A stretch of 64,000 nt of DNA from an uncultured Ramlibacter sp. (GTDB lineage: Bacteria; Pseudomonadota; Gammaproteobacteria; Burkholderiales; Burkholderiaceae_C). Below, in pieces: positions 44,482-53,864 of this stretch (its first letter is position 1; each line of letters begins with the position of its first letter). A model generated the notes under the pieces. It was not told the origin of the DNA. It did no database searches and was given only the letters and a program-made list of their open reading frames with translations. Position numbers and translations under genes: made by a program. The stretch spans positions 106,466-170,465 of the forward strand of contig NZ_CAKZHQ010000047.1 of the NCBI RefSeq assembly GCF_936925435.1. The letters run 5' to 3'.

Positions 44482-44919
44482 TCAGTAGGCGATGGTCAGG
44501 GTGTGGGAGACCGCGGCGGTAGAGGCCGCCGCGTCGCCGGCCTGGCCCGACGCCATCGTACCGGTCACCACGTAGCTGTAGACGTCCGGGTTGTTACCGG
44601 TGGCGGCGACCTTCGTGCCCGCGGCGACCGCCAGGGTGTAGGCCAGGCCGCCAATCGTGCCTGAGCCCGAGCTCAACGTGGCGGTGGGCGTGGTCAAGCC
44701 ACGCGTGCACTTGAAAGAAATGGTGCTGGTCGGGGCGGGCGTTGCAGCGGAGCCAAAAGCCGTGTAGGCGCCGAAGGCCACAGCGGCCGGAGTGGCGTTG
44801 TCGGTCTGGCACACGGAGGTCAGCGAGGCCGTGACATTGAAGGCCTGGCCAACGGTGCCAGCAGCGTGGGCACCAACAGCAGCCATGGCGAGGGCGGAAA
44901 CCAGAATAAGCTTTTTCAT
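44482..44919 (-). CDS. Spore coat U domain major pilin (CsuA/B-like)
   Basis: 145 residues; AAGGAG precedes the ATG. Signal peptide MKKLILVSALAMAAVGAHA, then a mature SCPU domain beginning GTVGQAFNVTASLTSVCQTD with Cys pairing expected to the Cys in SFKCTRG, and ending VSHTLTIAY. It is first in the operon and small, as expected for the main shaft subunit of an archaic pilus. It is controlled from the AT-rich region upstream. Confidence 0.88.
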   Translation of the reverse strand: MKKLILVSALAMAAVGAHAAGTVGQAFNVTASLTSVCQTDNATPAAVAFGAYTAFGSAATPAPTSTISFKCTRGLTTPTATLSSGSGTIGGLAYTLAVAAGTKVAATGNNPDVYSYVVTGTMASGQAGDAAASTAAVSHTLTIAY

Positions 44920-45197
44920 GAGAGCTCCTTCAAAAATTTGCTTAGGGACGGCAAGAGAATTTCTTAACGTGATCGGACTTTAGAGACATGTGTAACTATT
45001 TGCAATAGAAAAAACACAGATAAATCAACGATCTATTCTCGAAATCGATAAAAGCGTGTGATTTGTCACTCAATGCTACATGAAGTGCCCTCAAGTTCTG
45101 CCGGCTTTGGCCGGGGCGGCGACTCGGGCAGGCGCTGCGCTAATCCAGGCATAAGACAGCCTGTTTAAGCTCATCCTCTTGTTCCTGGAGCATCGCC
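44920..45197. promoter_or_regulatory. AT-rich divergent control region of the pilus and two-component operons
   Basis: 278 bases without a gene. 44935-45075 is strikingly AT-rich against the GC-rich background, with A/T runs of the sort bound by H-NS-like silencers. On the minus strand TTGCAA-N17-TAAAGT (about 44979-45006) is a possible pilin promoter. The right part (45131-45169) holds CTAAT-N6-ATAAG, a candidate response-regulator site for the rightward operon. Confidence 0.45.
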
Positions 45198-45587
45198 ATG
45201 CATGAGTTGTTTCACCGCACCGCCCTGGCCGCGCTGGCTGCCGCCGGCGGTCTGATCTGGGTCTCGCCCTGGCTGGCGGGACCGGCTTGGGGCGCGCCAA
45301 CCACGCTGTTGGCGCAGTGGCAATTCATGCTGGGGCTGCTGGGAGCGGGGCTGGTCCTGGCCCTGTTCCTGCCGCGGCTGCGGGCGGCTGCCATCGCGGC
45401 GGCGCTGGTGAGCAAGCTGGCCTTCCTGGCGATTTCCTGGCGGCTGGCCGCGGCGGTCGATCCGCTGGCGCTGGCCGCCGACACCAGCAGCGTGCTGCTG
45501 CTGGTGTTTGCAGGCGCGGTCTTTGCGCGCGAGGCCTGGCAGCAGGCCCGCTGGGATGGCATGCTCCCCCTTCGCACGGAGGCCTGA
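45198..45587 (+). CDS. Small integral membrane protein, unknown
   Basis: 129 residues with about four hydrophobic helices (8-26, 42-60, 65-85, 95-112) and short polar ends (MHELFHR..., ...QQARWDGMLPLRTEA). I do not recognise a named domain. Its TGA overlaps the ATG of the response-regulator gene, so it is the first gene of the two-component operon. A role as accessory membrane sensor is conceivable but unsupported. Confidence 0.7.
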   Translation: MHELFHRTALAALAAAGGLIWVSPWLAGPAWGAPTTLLAQWQFMLGLLGAGLVLALFLPRLRAAAIAAALVSKLAFLAISWRLAAAVDPLALAADTSSVLLLVFAGAVFAREAWQQARWDGMLPLRTEA

Positions 45588-46258
45588 TGCGCGTTCTGCT
45601 GGTGGAAGACGACGAGATGATCGGCCAGAGCCTGCAGCGGGCCCTGGAGGCCAACGGCTGGTCGGTCGACTGGGTCAAGGAAGGCCTGCTGGCGCAAAGC
45701 GCCCTGGCCGACGGCGGGTATGCCTGCGTGCTGCTGGACCTGGGCCTGCCCAAGCTCGATGGCACCGAGGTGCTGCGCAAGGCCCGGGCCCAGGGCGACC
45801 GCACCCCGGTGCTGGTGCTCACCGCGCGCGACGGTGTCGACGACCGCATCCTGGGCCTGGACATCGGCGCCGACGACTATCTGATCAAGCCCTATGAGTT
45901 TCGCGAACTGCTGGCGCGCATGCGTGCCGTGATCCGCCGACGCGACGGTGCCGCCCATTCCATCATCGGCAGCGACGCCCTGGGGCTGGACCTGACCACC
46001 CGCGAGGTGCTGGTGCAGGGCGAGCGCTCCCAGCTGTCGGCGCGCGAATTCGCGTTGCTGCATGCCCTGCTGGAGCGGCCCGGCGCCATCCTGTCGCGCG
46101 ACCAGCTGGAAAGCCGCATCTACGGCTGGGGCGAAGAGGTCAGCAGCAACGCGGTCGATGTCCTGATCCACGGCATGCGGCGCAAGCTGGGCGCCGAGGC
46201 CATCCGCAACGTGCGCGGGCTGGGCTGGCGCATTGCCGCTGCGAGCGTGGGGGTCTGA
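45587..46258 (+). CDS. OmpR-family response regulator (QseB/PmrA-like)
   Basis: 223 residues. Receiver domain 1-115 with acidic pair Glu8/Asp9, phospho-acceptor Asp51 (CVLLDLGLP), Thr in LVLTARD and Lys in DDYLIKPYEF. The C-terminal winged helix (about 125-220) has LSAREFALLHALLERPGAIL and VDVLIHGMRRKLG. Phosphorylated by the kinase encoded next, it should bind direct repeats of about 11-bp period; such repeats lie at 47618-47644. Start overlaps the upstream stop. Confidence 0.93.
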   Translation: MRVLLVEDDEMIGQSLQRALEANGWSVDWVKEGLLAQSALADGGYACVLLDLGLPKLDGTEVLRKARAQGDRTPVLVLTARDGVDDRILGLDIGADDYLIKPYEFRELLARMRAVIRRRDGAAHSIIGSDALGLDLTTREVLVQGERSQLSAREFALLHALLERPGAILSRDQLESRIYGWGEEVSSNAVDVLIHGMRRKLGAEAIRNVRGLGWRIAAASVGV

Positions 46259-47610
46259 TGCACATGCACATCTTTTCCTCCAGTCCGATGTGCTCGCTGC
46301 GGCGCACTCTGCTGTGCTGGCTGGTGCCGCTGTTTCTGCTGGTGGGCGGCGCCTCAGCGGTGTTCTCCTACTGGAGCTACAGCACCATGGTCAACGCCTT
46401 CATGGACGAGCAGATGCAACAGCTTGGCGACTCGGTCGCCGCCCAGGACGAGCGCGTGGCGCTGCCGACCATGACGCGCACGCGTGTCCATGAATGGGGC
46501 AGCTATGTCACCCAGGTCTACGACACGCAGGGCCGCCTGCAGGCCAGCTCCTTCTCGCTGCCCGGCAGCGCGCTGGCGCAGTCCGCGGGCTTTCATGACG
46601 TGCGCATCGAGGGCCAGTCATGGCGTGTCTACACTTCGGCGGCTTCGACATCCGGCCAGCAGGCCCAGGTGCTGCAAAGCGGCATGTTTCGCACGCACCT
46701 GGCGGTAGAGCGCGCTGGCGCCGCGCTGGCCCCGGTGCTGATCCTGCTGCCACTGGCCATCCTCATCCTCTGGGGTTTTGCCAACGGCGTCTCGCGCGAG
46801 ATCCAGGACATCGCGCGCCGTGCCGCGCTGCAGGACGAGAACTCCATCACCGAGCTGCCGCTGACCCGTGTGCCGCGCGAGATCGCGCCGCTGGTGCTGT
46901 CCTTCAACAGCCTGCTCACGCGCCTGCGCGACGCCTTTGCCACGCAGCGCCGCTTCGTGCAGGACGCTGCGCACGAGTTGCGCACCCCCATCACGGCCGT
47001 GGCCCTGCAACTGGAAAACGTGCGCGGCGACCTGCCCCCCGGCGCCTGCGCCCAGAGCTTTGCGCAGCTGGAGGCCGGCGTCAGCCGCGCCCAGCGTCTG
47101 GTCGACCAGCTGCTCAAGCTGTCGCGCCAGGAGTCCTCCGCGCAGGAAGCGCCAGCCGCCCTGGATCTGCACACCCAGCTGCACGAGAGCATCAGCGCGC
47201 TGATCGCCCAGGCCGACCAGCGCAACATCGACCTGGGCCTGGTGGCCGACGCGACGGCCGCCGGCGCGCAGATGCTGCGCTGCCCGGCCAGTGACCTGCG
47301 CAGCGTGCTCGACAACCTGATCGAGAACGCGCTGCGCTACACGCCCGAAGGCGGGGTGGTGGATGTGCGCCTGTCCAGCACCGGCGGTCGGCCGGTGGTG
47401 GAGGTGGTGGACACAGGCCCTGGCATCCCGGCCGAGGAGCTCGAGCGGGTGTTTGACCGCTTTTTCCGCGTGCCCGGCAATGGCGTGCGCGGCAGCGGGC
47501 TGGGCCTGGCCATCGCACGCAGCGCTGCGCAACGCTGCGGTCTGCGTGTCTCCTTGCGCAACCGCGAGGACCGCAGCGGCCTGGTCGCGCGCATCGAGAT
47601 GGCGGGCTAA
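46258..47610 (+). CDS. Sensor histidine kinase (QseC-like)
   Basis: 450 residues. Two membrane helices (about 16-37 and 157-176) bracket a periplasmic sensor of about 120 residues. A HAMP-like linker is followed by the H-box RFVQDAAHELRTPITAV with His239. The ATPase part has N-box LDNLIENALRYTPEGG, DTGPGIPAEELERVFDRFFR (G1/F) and GSGLGLAIARSAA (G2). The ATG overlaps the regulator stop. The signal is unknown. Confidence 0.93.
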   Translation: MHMHIFSSSPMCSLRRTLLCWLVPLFLLVGGASAVFSYWSYSTMVNAFMDEQMQQLGDSVAAQDERVALPTMTRTRVHEWGSYVTQVYDTQGRLQASSFSLPGSALAQSAGFHDVRIEGQSWRVYTSAASTSGQQAQVLQSGMFRTHLAVERAGAALAPVLILLPLAILILWGFANGVSREIQDIARRAALQDENSITELPLTRVPREIAPLVLSFNSLLTRLRDAFATQRRFVQDAAHELRTPITAVALQLENVRGDLPPGACAQSFAQLEAGVSRAQRLVDQLLKLSRQESSAQEAPAALDLHTQLHESISALIAQADQRNIDLGLVADATAAGAQMLRCPASDLRSVLDNLIENALRYTPEGGVVDVRLSSTGGRPVVEVVDTGPGIPAEELERVFDRFFRVPGNGVRGSGLGLAIARSAAQRCGLRVSLRNREDRSGLVARIEMAG

Positions 47611-47617
47611 TTTTCAA

Positions 47618-47644
47618 CTAAGGAAGCGCTAAGCATCGCCTAAC
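47618..47644 (+). promoter_or_regulatory. Triple direct repeat, probable response-regulator operator
   Basis: CTAAG (47618-47622), CTAAG (47629-47633), CTAAC (47640-47644): three units with exactly 11-base spacing. TACAGT (47655-47660) ten bases further is a fair -10 box, so the second and third units cover the -35 position, as in activator sites of PmrA/QseB-type regulators. The target is the DUF4148 gene at 47750. Confidence 0.65.
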
Positions 47645-47749
47645 TGGCGCTGCCTACAGTGAGGACACGGTTGACGCAGGGGTTCGAAAGGACCGCGGAA
47701 ACCGCGAACAACCACAGTCAACGCATCCAAACTTGAAAGGTTCCTCACC

Positions 47750-48040
47750 ATGAACACCAAAGCCATCATCGCCCTCGCCGCTTTCGCCGCCATCGCTTCC
47801 ACCGGTGCGCGCGCCGAAGCCGACGCCTCGCAGTACGTCGTCCAGTTCGAAGGCAACCGCCTGCGCGCCGAAGTCCAGGCCGAAGCCGCCACCGTCGCCA
47901 AGAACCGCAGCACCGAGCCGGCCGGCTCGCGCGTCGCCGCCCCGCTGCAGTCGACGGTCGATACGAAGCTGGTGCGCGCCCAGGCCGCTGAAGCCGTGCG
48001 CCTGGGCAAGATCTCGGCCGGTGAAGTCGGCACGATGTAA
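47750..48040 (+). CDS. DUF4148 family exported small protein
   Basis: 96 residues. A signal peptide (MNTKAIIALAAFAAIASTGARA) is followed by a charged Ala-rich mature part and the DUF4148 end VDTKLVRAQAAEAVRLGKISAGEVGTM. Members are periplasmic proteins of unknown function, often numerous in Burkholderiales. AAAGG precedes the ATG. It sits directly downstream of the kinase gene behind its own promoter with repeated CTAAG units, so it is likely a direct target of the two-component system. Terminated by a strong hairpin. Confidence 0.88.
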   Translation: MNTKAIIALAAFAAIASTGARAEADASQYVVQFEGNRLRAEVQAEAATVAKNRSTEPAGSRVAAPLQSTVDTKLVRAQAAEAVRLGKISAGEVGTM

Positions 48041-48059
48041 TTCCTGCCTTCCGGCAAGC

Positions 48060-48087
48060 AAAAAGCCCCTCGCGAGGGGCTTTTTTG
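48060..48087. terminator. Rho-independent terminator, DUF4148 gene
   Basis: AAAAAGCCCCTCG-CGAGGGGCTTTTTT, 20 bases after the stop codon. Symmetric A and T flanks allow use by the convergent small gene at 48102 as well. Confidence 0.9.
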
Positions 48088-48101
48088 CGTCCGGGGTGGA
48101 C

Positions 48102-48338
48102 TCAGAAGGTGATGGTCGTGGCGCAGGGCGCGCCGCCGCGCACGCTCACCCGCGCGCCGTCGTCCAGCGCCAGCAGGCTGGCGCCCAGGCGGGCATGGCC
48201 CAGCCACAGCGGCTCCGCCGATAGCAGGGCGGAGCCGCCCTGGCGCACGGTCAGGGTGTGGGCCGCGGTGGTCGCCAGCGCAGCGGCGCCCGAGGATTCC
48301 AGCGCGAACGCCCTGAGGGATTTGAGATCGATCTCCAT
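48102..48338 (-). CDS. Small hypothetical protein
   Basis: 78 residues from ATG 48338 (MEIDLKSLRAFALESSGAAA). Alternating hydrophobic strands, HTLTVRQGGSALLSAEP and SLLALDDGARVSVRGGAP, suggest a small beta-rich protein. Codon third positions are GC-rich as in real genes here. No family recognised. It shares the terminator with the DUF4148 gene and is divergent from htpG. A longer version starting 24 codons upstream is possible but that part has atypical codons. Confidence 0.6.
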   Translation of the reverse strand: MEIDLKSLRAFALESSGAAALATTAAHTLTVRQGGSALLSAEPLWLGHARLGASLLALDDGARVSVRGGAPCATTITF

Positions 48339-48420
48339 GAGGGGCGTACTGTAACAACTTGTGGTGCGGCTGCGCGCGGTTTGCGATTTCCCGACGCGCC
48401 AAAGGTGCACGGGACGTTGA

Positions 48421-48456
48421 ATTTGTCACGTGCAGGACCGTTATAGTGCGCTTCCT
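48421..48456 (+). promoter_or_regulatory. htpG promoter with very short leader
   Basis: TATAGT (48442-48447) is a good -10 box; TTGAAT lies about 19 bases upstream as a possible -35. With a normal start point the mRNA would begin only about 3-4 bases before the htpG ATG at 48457, and no Shine-Dalgarno sequence is visible, so the message may be effectively leaderless. Confidence 0.5.
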
Positions 48457-50367
<1,911 letters not shown>

Positions 50368-50380
50368 GGCGCGTGACGCC

Positions 50381-50983
50381 TCAGCGGCCGACCAGTGCGC
50401 TGTAGGCGGCGCGGGTCTCGGGCGCCACGGCCGCGACCAGCTGGGTGTGCGAGGTCTTGTGGCGCGCCAGCATGCGTGCCGACGCCACGGAGCGCGACTT
50501 GCAGAACCAGTGGCAGGTGTGCTGCATCAGGAACAGCTCGGCCGACATGGTGAAGGCCGTGTCGCGCGAGGGCGCCTGCGCGCTGTTGCGTGCCGCAGCT
50601 TCGATGCCGCGCGCATGGATGACCAGCGCCTCGCGCGCATCGAAGGTGGCGGCGGCAAACAAGCGGTCGGCAAACGGGATGGAGAAGGCCAGCTTGCTGG
50701 TGCGCGTCTGGGCCGCATCGGCGCGCGCAAACTCCTGCGCAAAGCGGCTGAACTGGCTGGTCAGGGTCTGCTCGGTCGCCTGCAGCAGCTGCAAGACCTG
50801 CTCACGGCGCTGGGGATCGCTCTCGCCCAGGGCGCGCAGATAGCCCTGGGTCAGCGTCTCCATGTGTTTCTCGATCTGGTAGCGGCCCAGATGCCGCCCC
50901 AGCAGCGCGATGCGCCGCCCCTGGTCCTGCCTGCGCAGCGCCCAGTACGCCAGCAGCAGCACCGTCAGTCCCAAAATCTCCAT
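50381..50983 (-). CDS. Hypothetical protein with one N-terminal membrane helix
   Basis: 200 residues from ATG 50983. An N-terminal helix (MEILGLTVLLLAYWAL) is followed by a basic stretch and a long alpha-helical, mostly polar body (KHMETLTQGYLRALGESDPQRREQVLQLL, AFSIPFADRLFAAATFDAREALVIHA). An in-out topology with a cytoplasmic helical domain is likely. I do not recognise a family. It converges on htpG, 13 bases away. Confidence 0.7.
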   Translation of the reverse strand: MEILGLTVLLLAYWALRRQDQGRRIALLGRHLGRYQIEKHMETLTQGYLRALGESDPQRREQVLQLLQATEQTLTSQFSRFAQEFARADAAQTRTSKLAFSIPFADRLFAAATFDAREALVIHARGIEAAARNSAQAPSRDTAFTMSAELFLMQHTCHWFCKSRSVASARMLARHKTSHTQLVAAVAPETRAAYSALVGR

Positions 50984-51136
50984 TGCAGCCTCGCGCCCAT
51001 GGCGGGCGAAAGCTGTCAAGTGTAGCGACGCCTCTGCCTCTGATTTGAGCAGCGCCCGCAGGCCGAGCACTGGCGCGGCCTGGCGCAGTTGTCCCCGTGC
51101 TTGTCCACAGAGGGGTGCACAGAAGGCGGGTACAAC

Positions 51137-51844
51137 TCAGGCGGCTTCGAAGCCGCCGGCCTGGCGCAGTGCGCGCGTGTCGTCGCCCGCCAGCATGGCC
51201 ACCAGGGCCTGGGCCGCGGCCGGATCGGCCGCGCGCGTGCACACCGCTGCGGTGTACATGGTGGCCAGCTCGAACTTCTTGGGCAGCTGCCCGACCATCT
51301 GCACGCCGGGCGTGTAAAGGATTTCCGTGACCTGGGTGCAGCCCAGCAAATGCTCGCCCTCGGCCGCTGCCAGCTCACGCATGGCAGTGGCACCGTTGGG
51401 GAAGGGCCGCAGCGCGGGGGCCAGTTCGTCGCGCAGGCCCAGCATGGACAGCACCTTCATGAAGTGGATGCCGGCCGTGGCTTTTTGCGGATCGGGAAAG
51501 TAGATGCCCTTGGCGGCGCGCAGCGCGGCTTCCAGCGCCTTGGCGGTGCTGACGTCGGGCATGGGCGCTCCCTTCTTGACGGCCACGCCGGTCTTGACCG
51601 TGCCCAGGGCGCGGGCGCTGCCCGAGACCATCTGGCCCTGGCTGGCCAGGTTGGAGACCAGCTCGCCGGTCAGGATCAGCACATCGCAGGGTTCGCCAGC
51701 CAGCAGCCGGTCGCGCATCGCGCCGACGGCGCCGAAGGTGCCCTCGATGGCCAGGCCATGTTCCTTGGCGAAACGCTCCTGCAGCTGGCCCACCAGGCCT
51801 TGCGCGGCGCCGCCGCTGATGACGTGGATTTTCTTCATGCTCAT
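51137..51844 (-). CDS. Molybdate-binding-like (ModA-type) solute-binding protein without signal peptide
   Basis: 235 residues. Periplasmic type-2 binding fold: HVISGGAAQGLVGQLQERFA, GAVGAMRDRLLAGEPCDVLILT, DVSTAKALEAALRAAKGIYFPDPQ, GCTQVTEILYTPGVQMVGQL. The protein begins MSMKKIHVISGG with no hydrophobic leader before the first beta strand, so as annotated it is cytoplasmic. The ATG overlaps the stop of the Bug gene upstream (ATGA), so a missed upstream signal is unlikely. No ABC permease or ATPase is adjacent. Possibly a ligand-sensing or scavenging protein linked to the Bug receptor's substrate. Confidence 0.8.
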   Translation of the reverse strand: MSMKKIHVISGGAAQGLVGQLQERFAKEHGLAIEGTFGAVGAMRDRLLAGEPCDVLILTGELVSNLASQGQMVSGSARALGTVKTGVAVKKGAPMPDVSTAKALEAALRAAKGIYFPDPQKATAGIHFMKVLSMLGLRDELAPALRPFPNGATAMRELAAAEGEHLLGCTQVTEILYTPGVQMVGQLPKKFELATMYTAAVCTRAADPAAAQALVAMLAGDDTRALRQAGGFEAA

Positions 51845-52800
51845 TCGGCCTTGATGTTGGCGGACTGGATCACCTTGGCCCACTTGGCGATGTCGTCCTG
51901 GATGTACTTGTCGAACGCTGCCGGCGCCATCACCATGGGTGTCGCGCCCTGCCGGCCCCATTGTTGCCGCACCTCGGGCTGGTTCGCAATCTTGCTGACC
52001 GCCTCGTTGAGCTTGTCGACCACGGCGCGCGGTGTGGCCTTGGGCGCCATCAGGCCCAGCCAGATGGTGGCCTCGTAGTTGGGCACGCCGGCCTCGTGCA
52101 CCGTGGGCACATCGGGCAGCACGCTCGAGCGCTGGCGGCCGGTGGTGGCCAGGGCCTTGACCTTGCCAGCCTTGACCTGTTCGACCATGGTGGTGACGGC
52201 GTCGAACATCAGGTCGACCTGGCCGCCCAGCACGTCGGTGCGCGCGCCCGAGCTGCCGCGGTAGGGGATGTGGACCAGGTAGACCCCGCCCATGCTCTTG
52301 AACAGCTCGCCGGCCATGTGATAAGGCGTGCCCGGCCCAGACGATGCGTAGTTGAGCTTGCCGGGTCTGGCCTTGGCCAGCGCCAGCAGCTCGCCGATGT
52401 TGTTGGCCTGCAGCGAGGGATGGGCCACCAGCACCAGGTCGGAGTAGTTGATGGGCGCGATGCCGGCGAAGTCGCGCGCCAGCTGGAAGGCCTTGCCCGT
52501 GATCAGGGTCTCGTTGACCGTGTGCGCGTTCGACATCAGCAGCAGGGTGTAGCCGTCGGCGGCCGACTTGGCCGCCACGTCGGTGCCGATCACCGAGCCG
52601 GCGCCGGGCTTGTTGTCGACCACGAACGACTGGCCCAGGCTCTCGCCCAGGCGCTGGGCGATGAAGCGCGCGTAGTTGTCGGCCGGCCCGCCGGTGGCGA
52701 AGGGCACGATGATCTTGACCGGCCGGTTCGGATAGGCCTGGGCGCCGCCTGCCAGCAGCGCCCCCAGGCCCAGGGCGATGAACCAGTTGCGCATTGCCAT
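51841..52800 (-). CDS. Tripartite tricarboxylate transporter (Bug) periplasmic receptor
   Basis: 319 residues; AAGGAGG precedes the ATG. Signal peptide WFIALGLGALLAGGAQA. Landmarks: [51 protein letters not shown] and DVLGGQVDLMFDAVTTMVEQ. It is the middle gene of a Bug-Bug-binding protein string, translationally coupled to the downstream gene. Ligand unknown; carboxylates are typical. Confidence 0.9.
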   Translation of the reverse strand: MAMRNWFIALGLGALLAGGAQAYPNRPVKIIVPFATGGPADNYARFIAQRLGESLGQSFVVDNKPGAGSVIGTDVAAKSAADGYTLLLMSNAHTVNETLITGKAFQLARDFAGIAPINYSDLVLVAHPSLQANNIGELLALAKARPGKLNYASSGPGTPYHMAGELFKSMGGVYLVHIPYRGSSGARTDVLGGQVDLMFDAVTTMVEQVKAGKVKALATTGRQRSSVLPDVPTVHEAGVPNYEATIWLGLMAPKATPRAVVDKLNEAVSKIANQPEVRQQWGRQGATPMVMAPAAFDKYIQDDIAKWAKVIQSANIKAE

Positions 52801-52820
52801 GGCGGCCTCCTTGAGGAAAG

Positions 52821-53789
52821 CTATTCGACCTTGCCGATCTTCTTGACCACTTCGGCCATGCGCTGGGCATCGGCCTGCACGTACTTCTCGAAGTCGGGCG
52901 TGTCCTGGTAGAGGATGGGGCTGCCCGCGTTGTGGATCACCTCGCGCACCTTGGCGTCGTTGGCCGCCACACGGGCGGCGGCGCGCACGCGCTGGACCAC
53001 GGCGTCGGGCGTGGCGGCCGGCACGAACAGGCCCGACCATTGCGCGTACTCGGCGTTGTAGCCGCTGTCCTTGAGCGAGGGCACTTCGGGCAAGGTATCG
53101 AGCTTGCCGTTGCCCCAATGGCCCAGCACGCGCAGCTTGCCAGCCTTGACATGCTGCAGCACCGTGGCTGGCCCCGACGAGACGGCGTCGATCTGGCCGC
53201 CCAGCAGCGCCACCACCGCGGGCGCGGCGCCGGTGAAGGGGATGTGCGTCATCTTGATGCCGGCCGTCTGCGCCAGGATCTCCATGGGCACATGCATGGT
53301 GCCGTAGTTGCCCGAGGAGCCGTAGTTGATGGCGCCGGGCCGCTTCTTCGCGTCCTCGACGAAATCCTTGACCGTCTTCCAGGGCGCGTCGGCGCGCACC
53401 GCCAGCACCGTCGGGTCGGCGGTGAAGCGGGCGATGGGCCGCAGCGAGGCCAGCGTGTACATGGGTGCGCGGCCCAGCAGCACATCGGCTTCGGGCAGCA
53501 CGGTGAAGGACGACAGCGAGAGCAGCACGGTGTAGCCATCGGGCGCGGCCTTGGAGGCTTGTGCCATGCCGATGCCGCCGCCAGCGCCGCCCTTGTTCTC
53601 CACCAGCACCGGCTGGCCCAGCTCGCGCGCCATGGCTTCGGCCACCGGCCGGCCAACGATGTCGGCCAGGCCGCCCGGCGGGAAGGGCACGACCATGGTG
53701 ATGGGCTTGGCGGGCCAGGCGCCCTGGGCGCAGGCCAGACCGCTGAGGGCCAGCAGCGCGGTGGCGGCGAGGACGGAACGACGTTGCAT
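52821..53789 (-). CDS. Tripartite tricarboxylate transporter (Bug) periplasmic receptor
   Basis: 322 residues; GGAGA lies before the ATG. Signal peptide MQRRSVLAATALLALSGLAC (a Cys at the signal end could allow lipidation). Landmarks: WPAKPITMVVPFPPGGLADI, VENKGGAGGGIGMAQASKA, PDGYTVLLSLS, VVALLGGQIDAVSSGPATVL. It is the first gene of the leftward string and is divergent from the FAH-family hydrolase 75 bases away, which suggests the hydrolase acts on a related imported acid. Confidence 0.9.
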   Translation of the reverse strand: MQRRSVLAATALLALSGLACAQGAWPAKPITMVVPFPPGGLADIVGRPVAEAMARELGQPVLVENKGGAGGGIGMAQASKAAPDGYTVLLSLSSFTVLPEADVLLGRAPMYTLASLRPIARFTADPTVLAVRADAPWKTVKDFVEDAKKRPGAINYGSSGNYGTMHVPMEILAQTAGIKMTHIPFTGAAPAVVALLGGQIDAVSSGPATVLQHVKAGKLRVLGHWGNGKLDTLPEVPSLKDSGYNAEYAQWSGLFVPAATPDAVVQRVRAAARVAANDAKVREVIHNAGSPILYQDTPDFEKYVQADAQRMAEVVKKIGKVE

Positions 53790-53864
53790 CAGGTCTCCTT
53801 TGTCTTTTTGACTTCTCGTTAGCATGCTACATTCGCGCCGCCGTATCGACAGAGAGTTTTCCCC

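Noticed and set aside
45061..45197. Minus-strand open frame running out of the small membrane-protein gene (45091-45300)
   Set aside because: No ribosome site, Arg/Pro-rich product, and overlap with a better-supported coupled gene on the plus strand.
46501..46512. Another AGCTAT as a possible fifth copy of the interspersed repeat
   Set aside because: It lacks the CCCCCG block 16 bases upstream and the A-rich start, and is ordinary kinase coding sequence.
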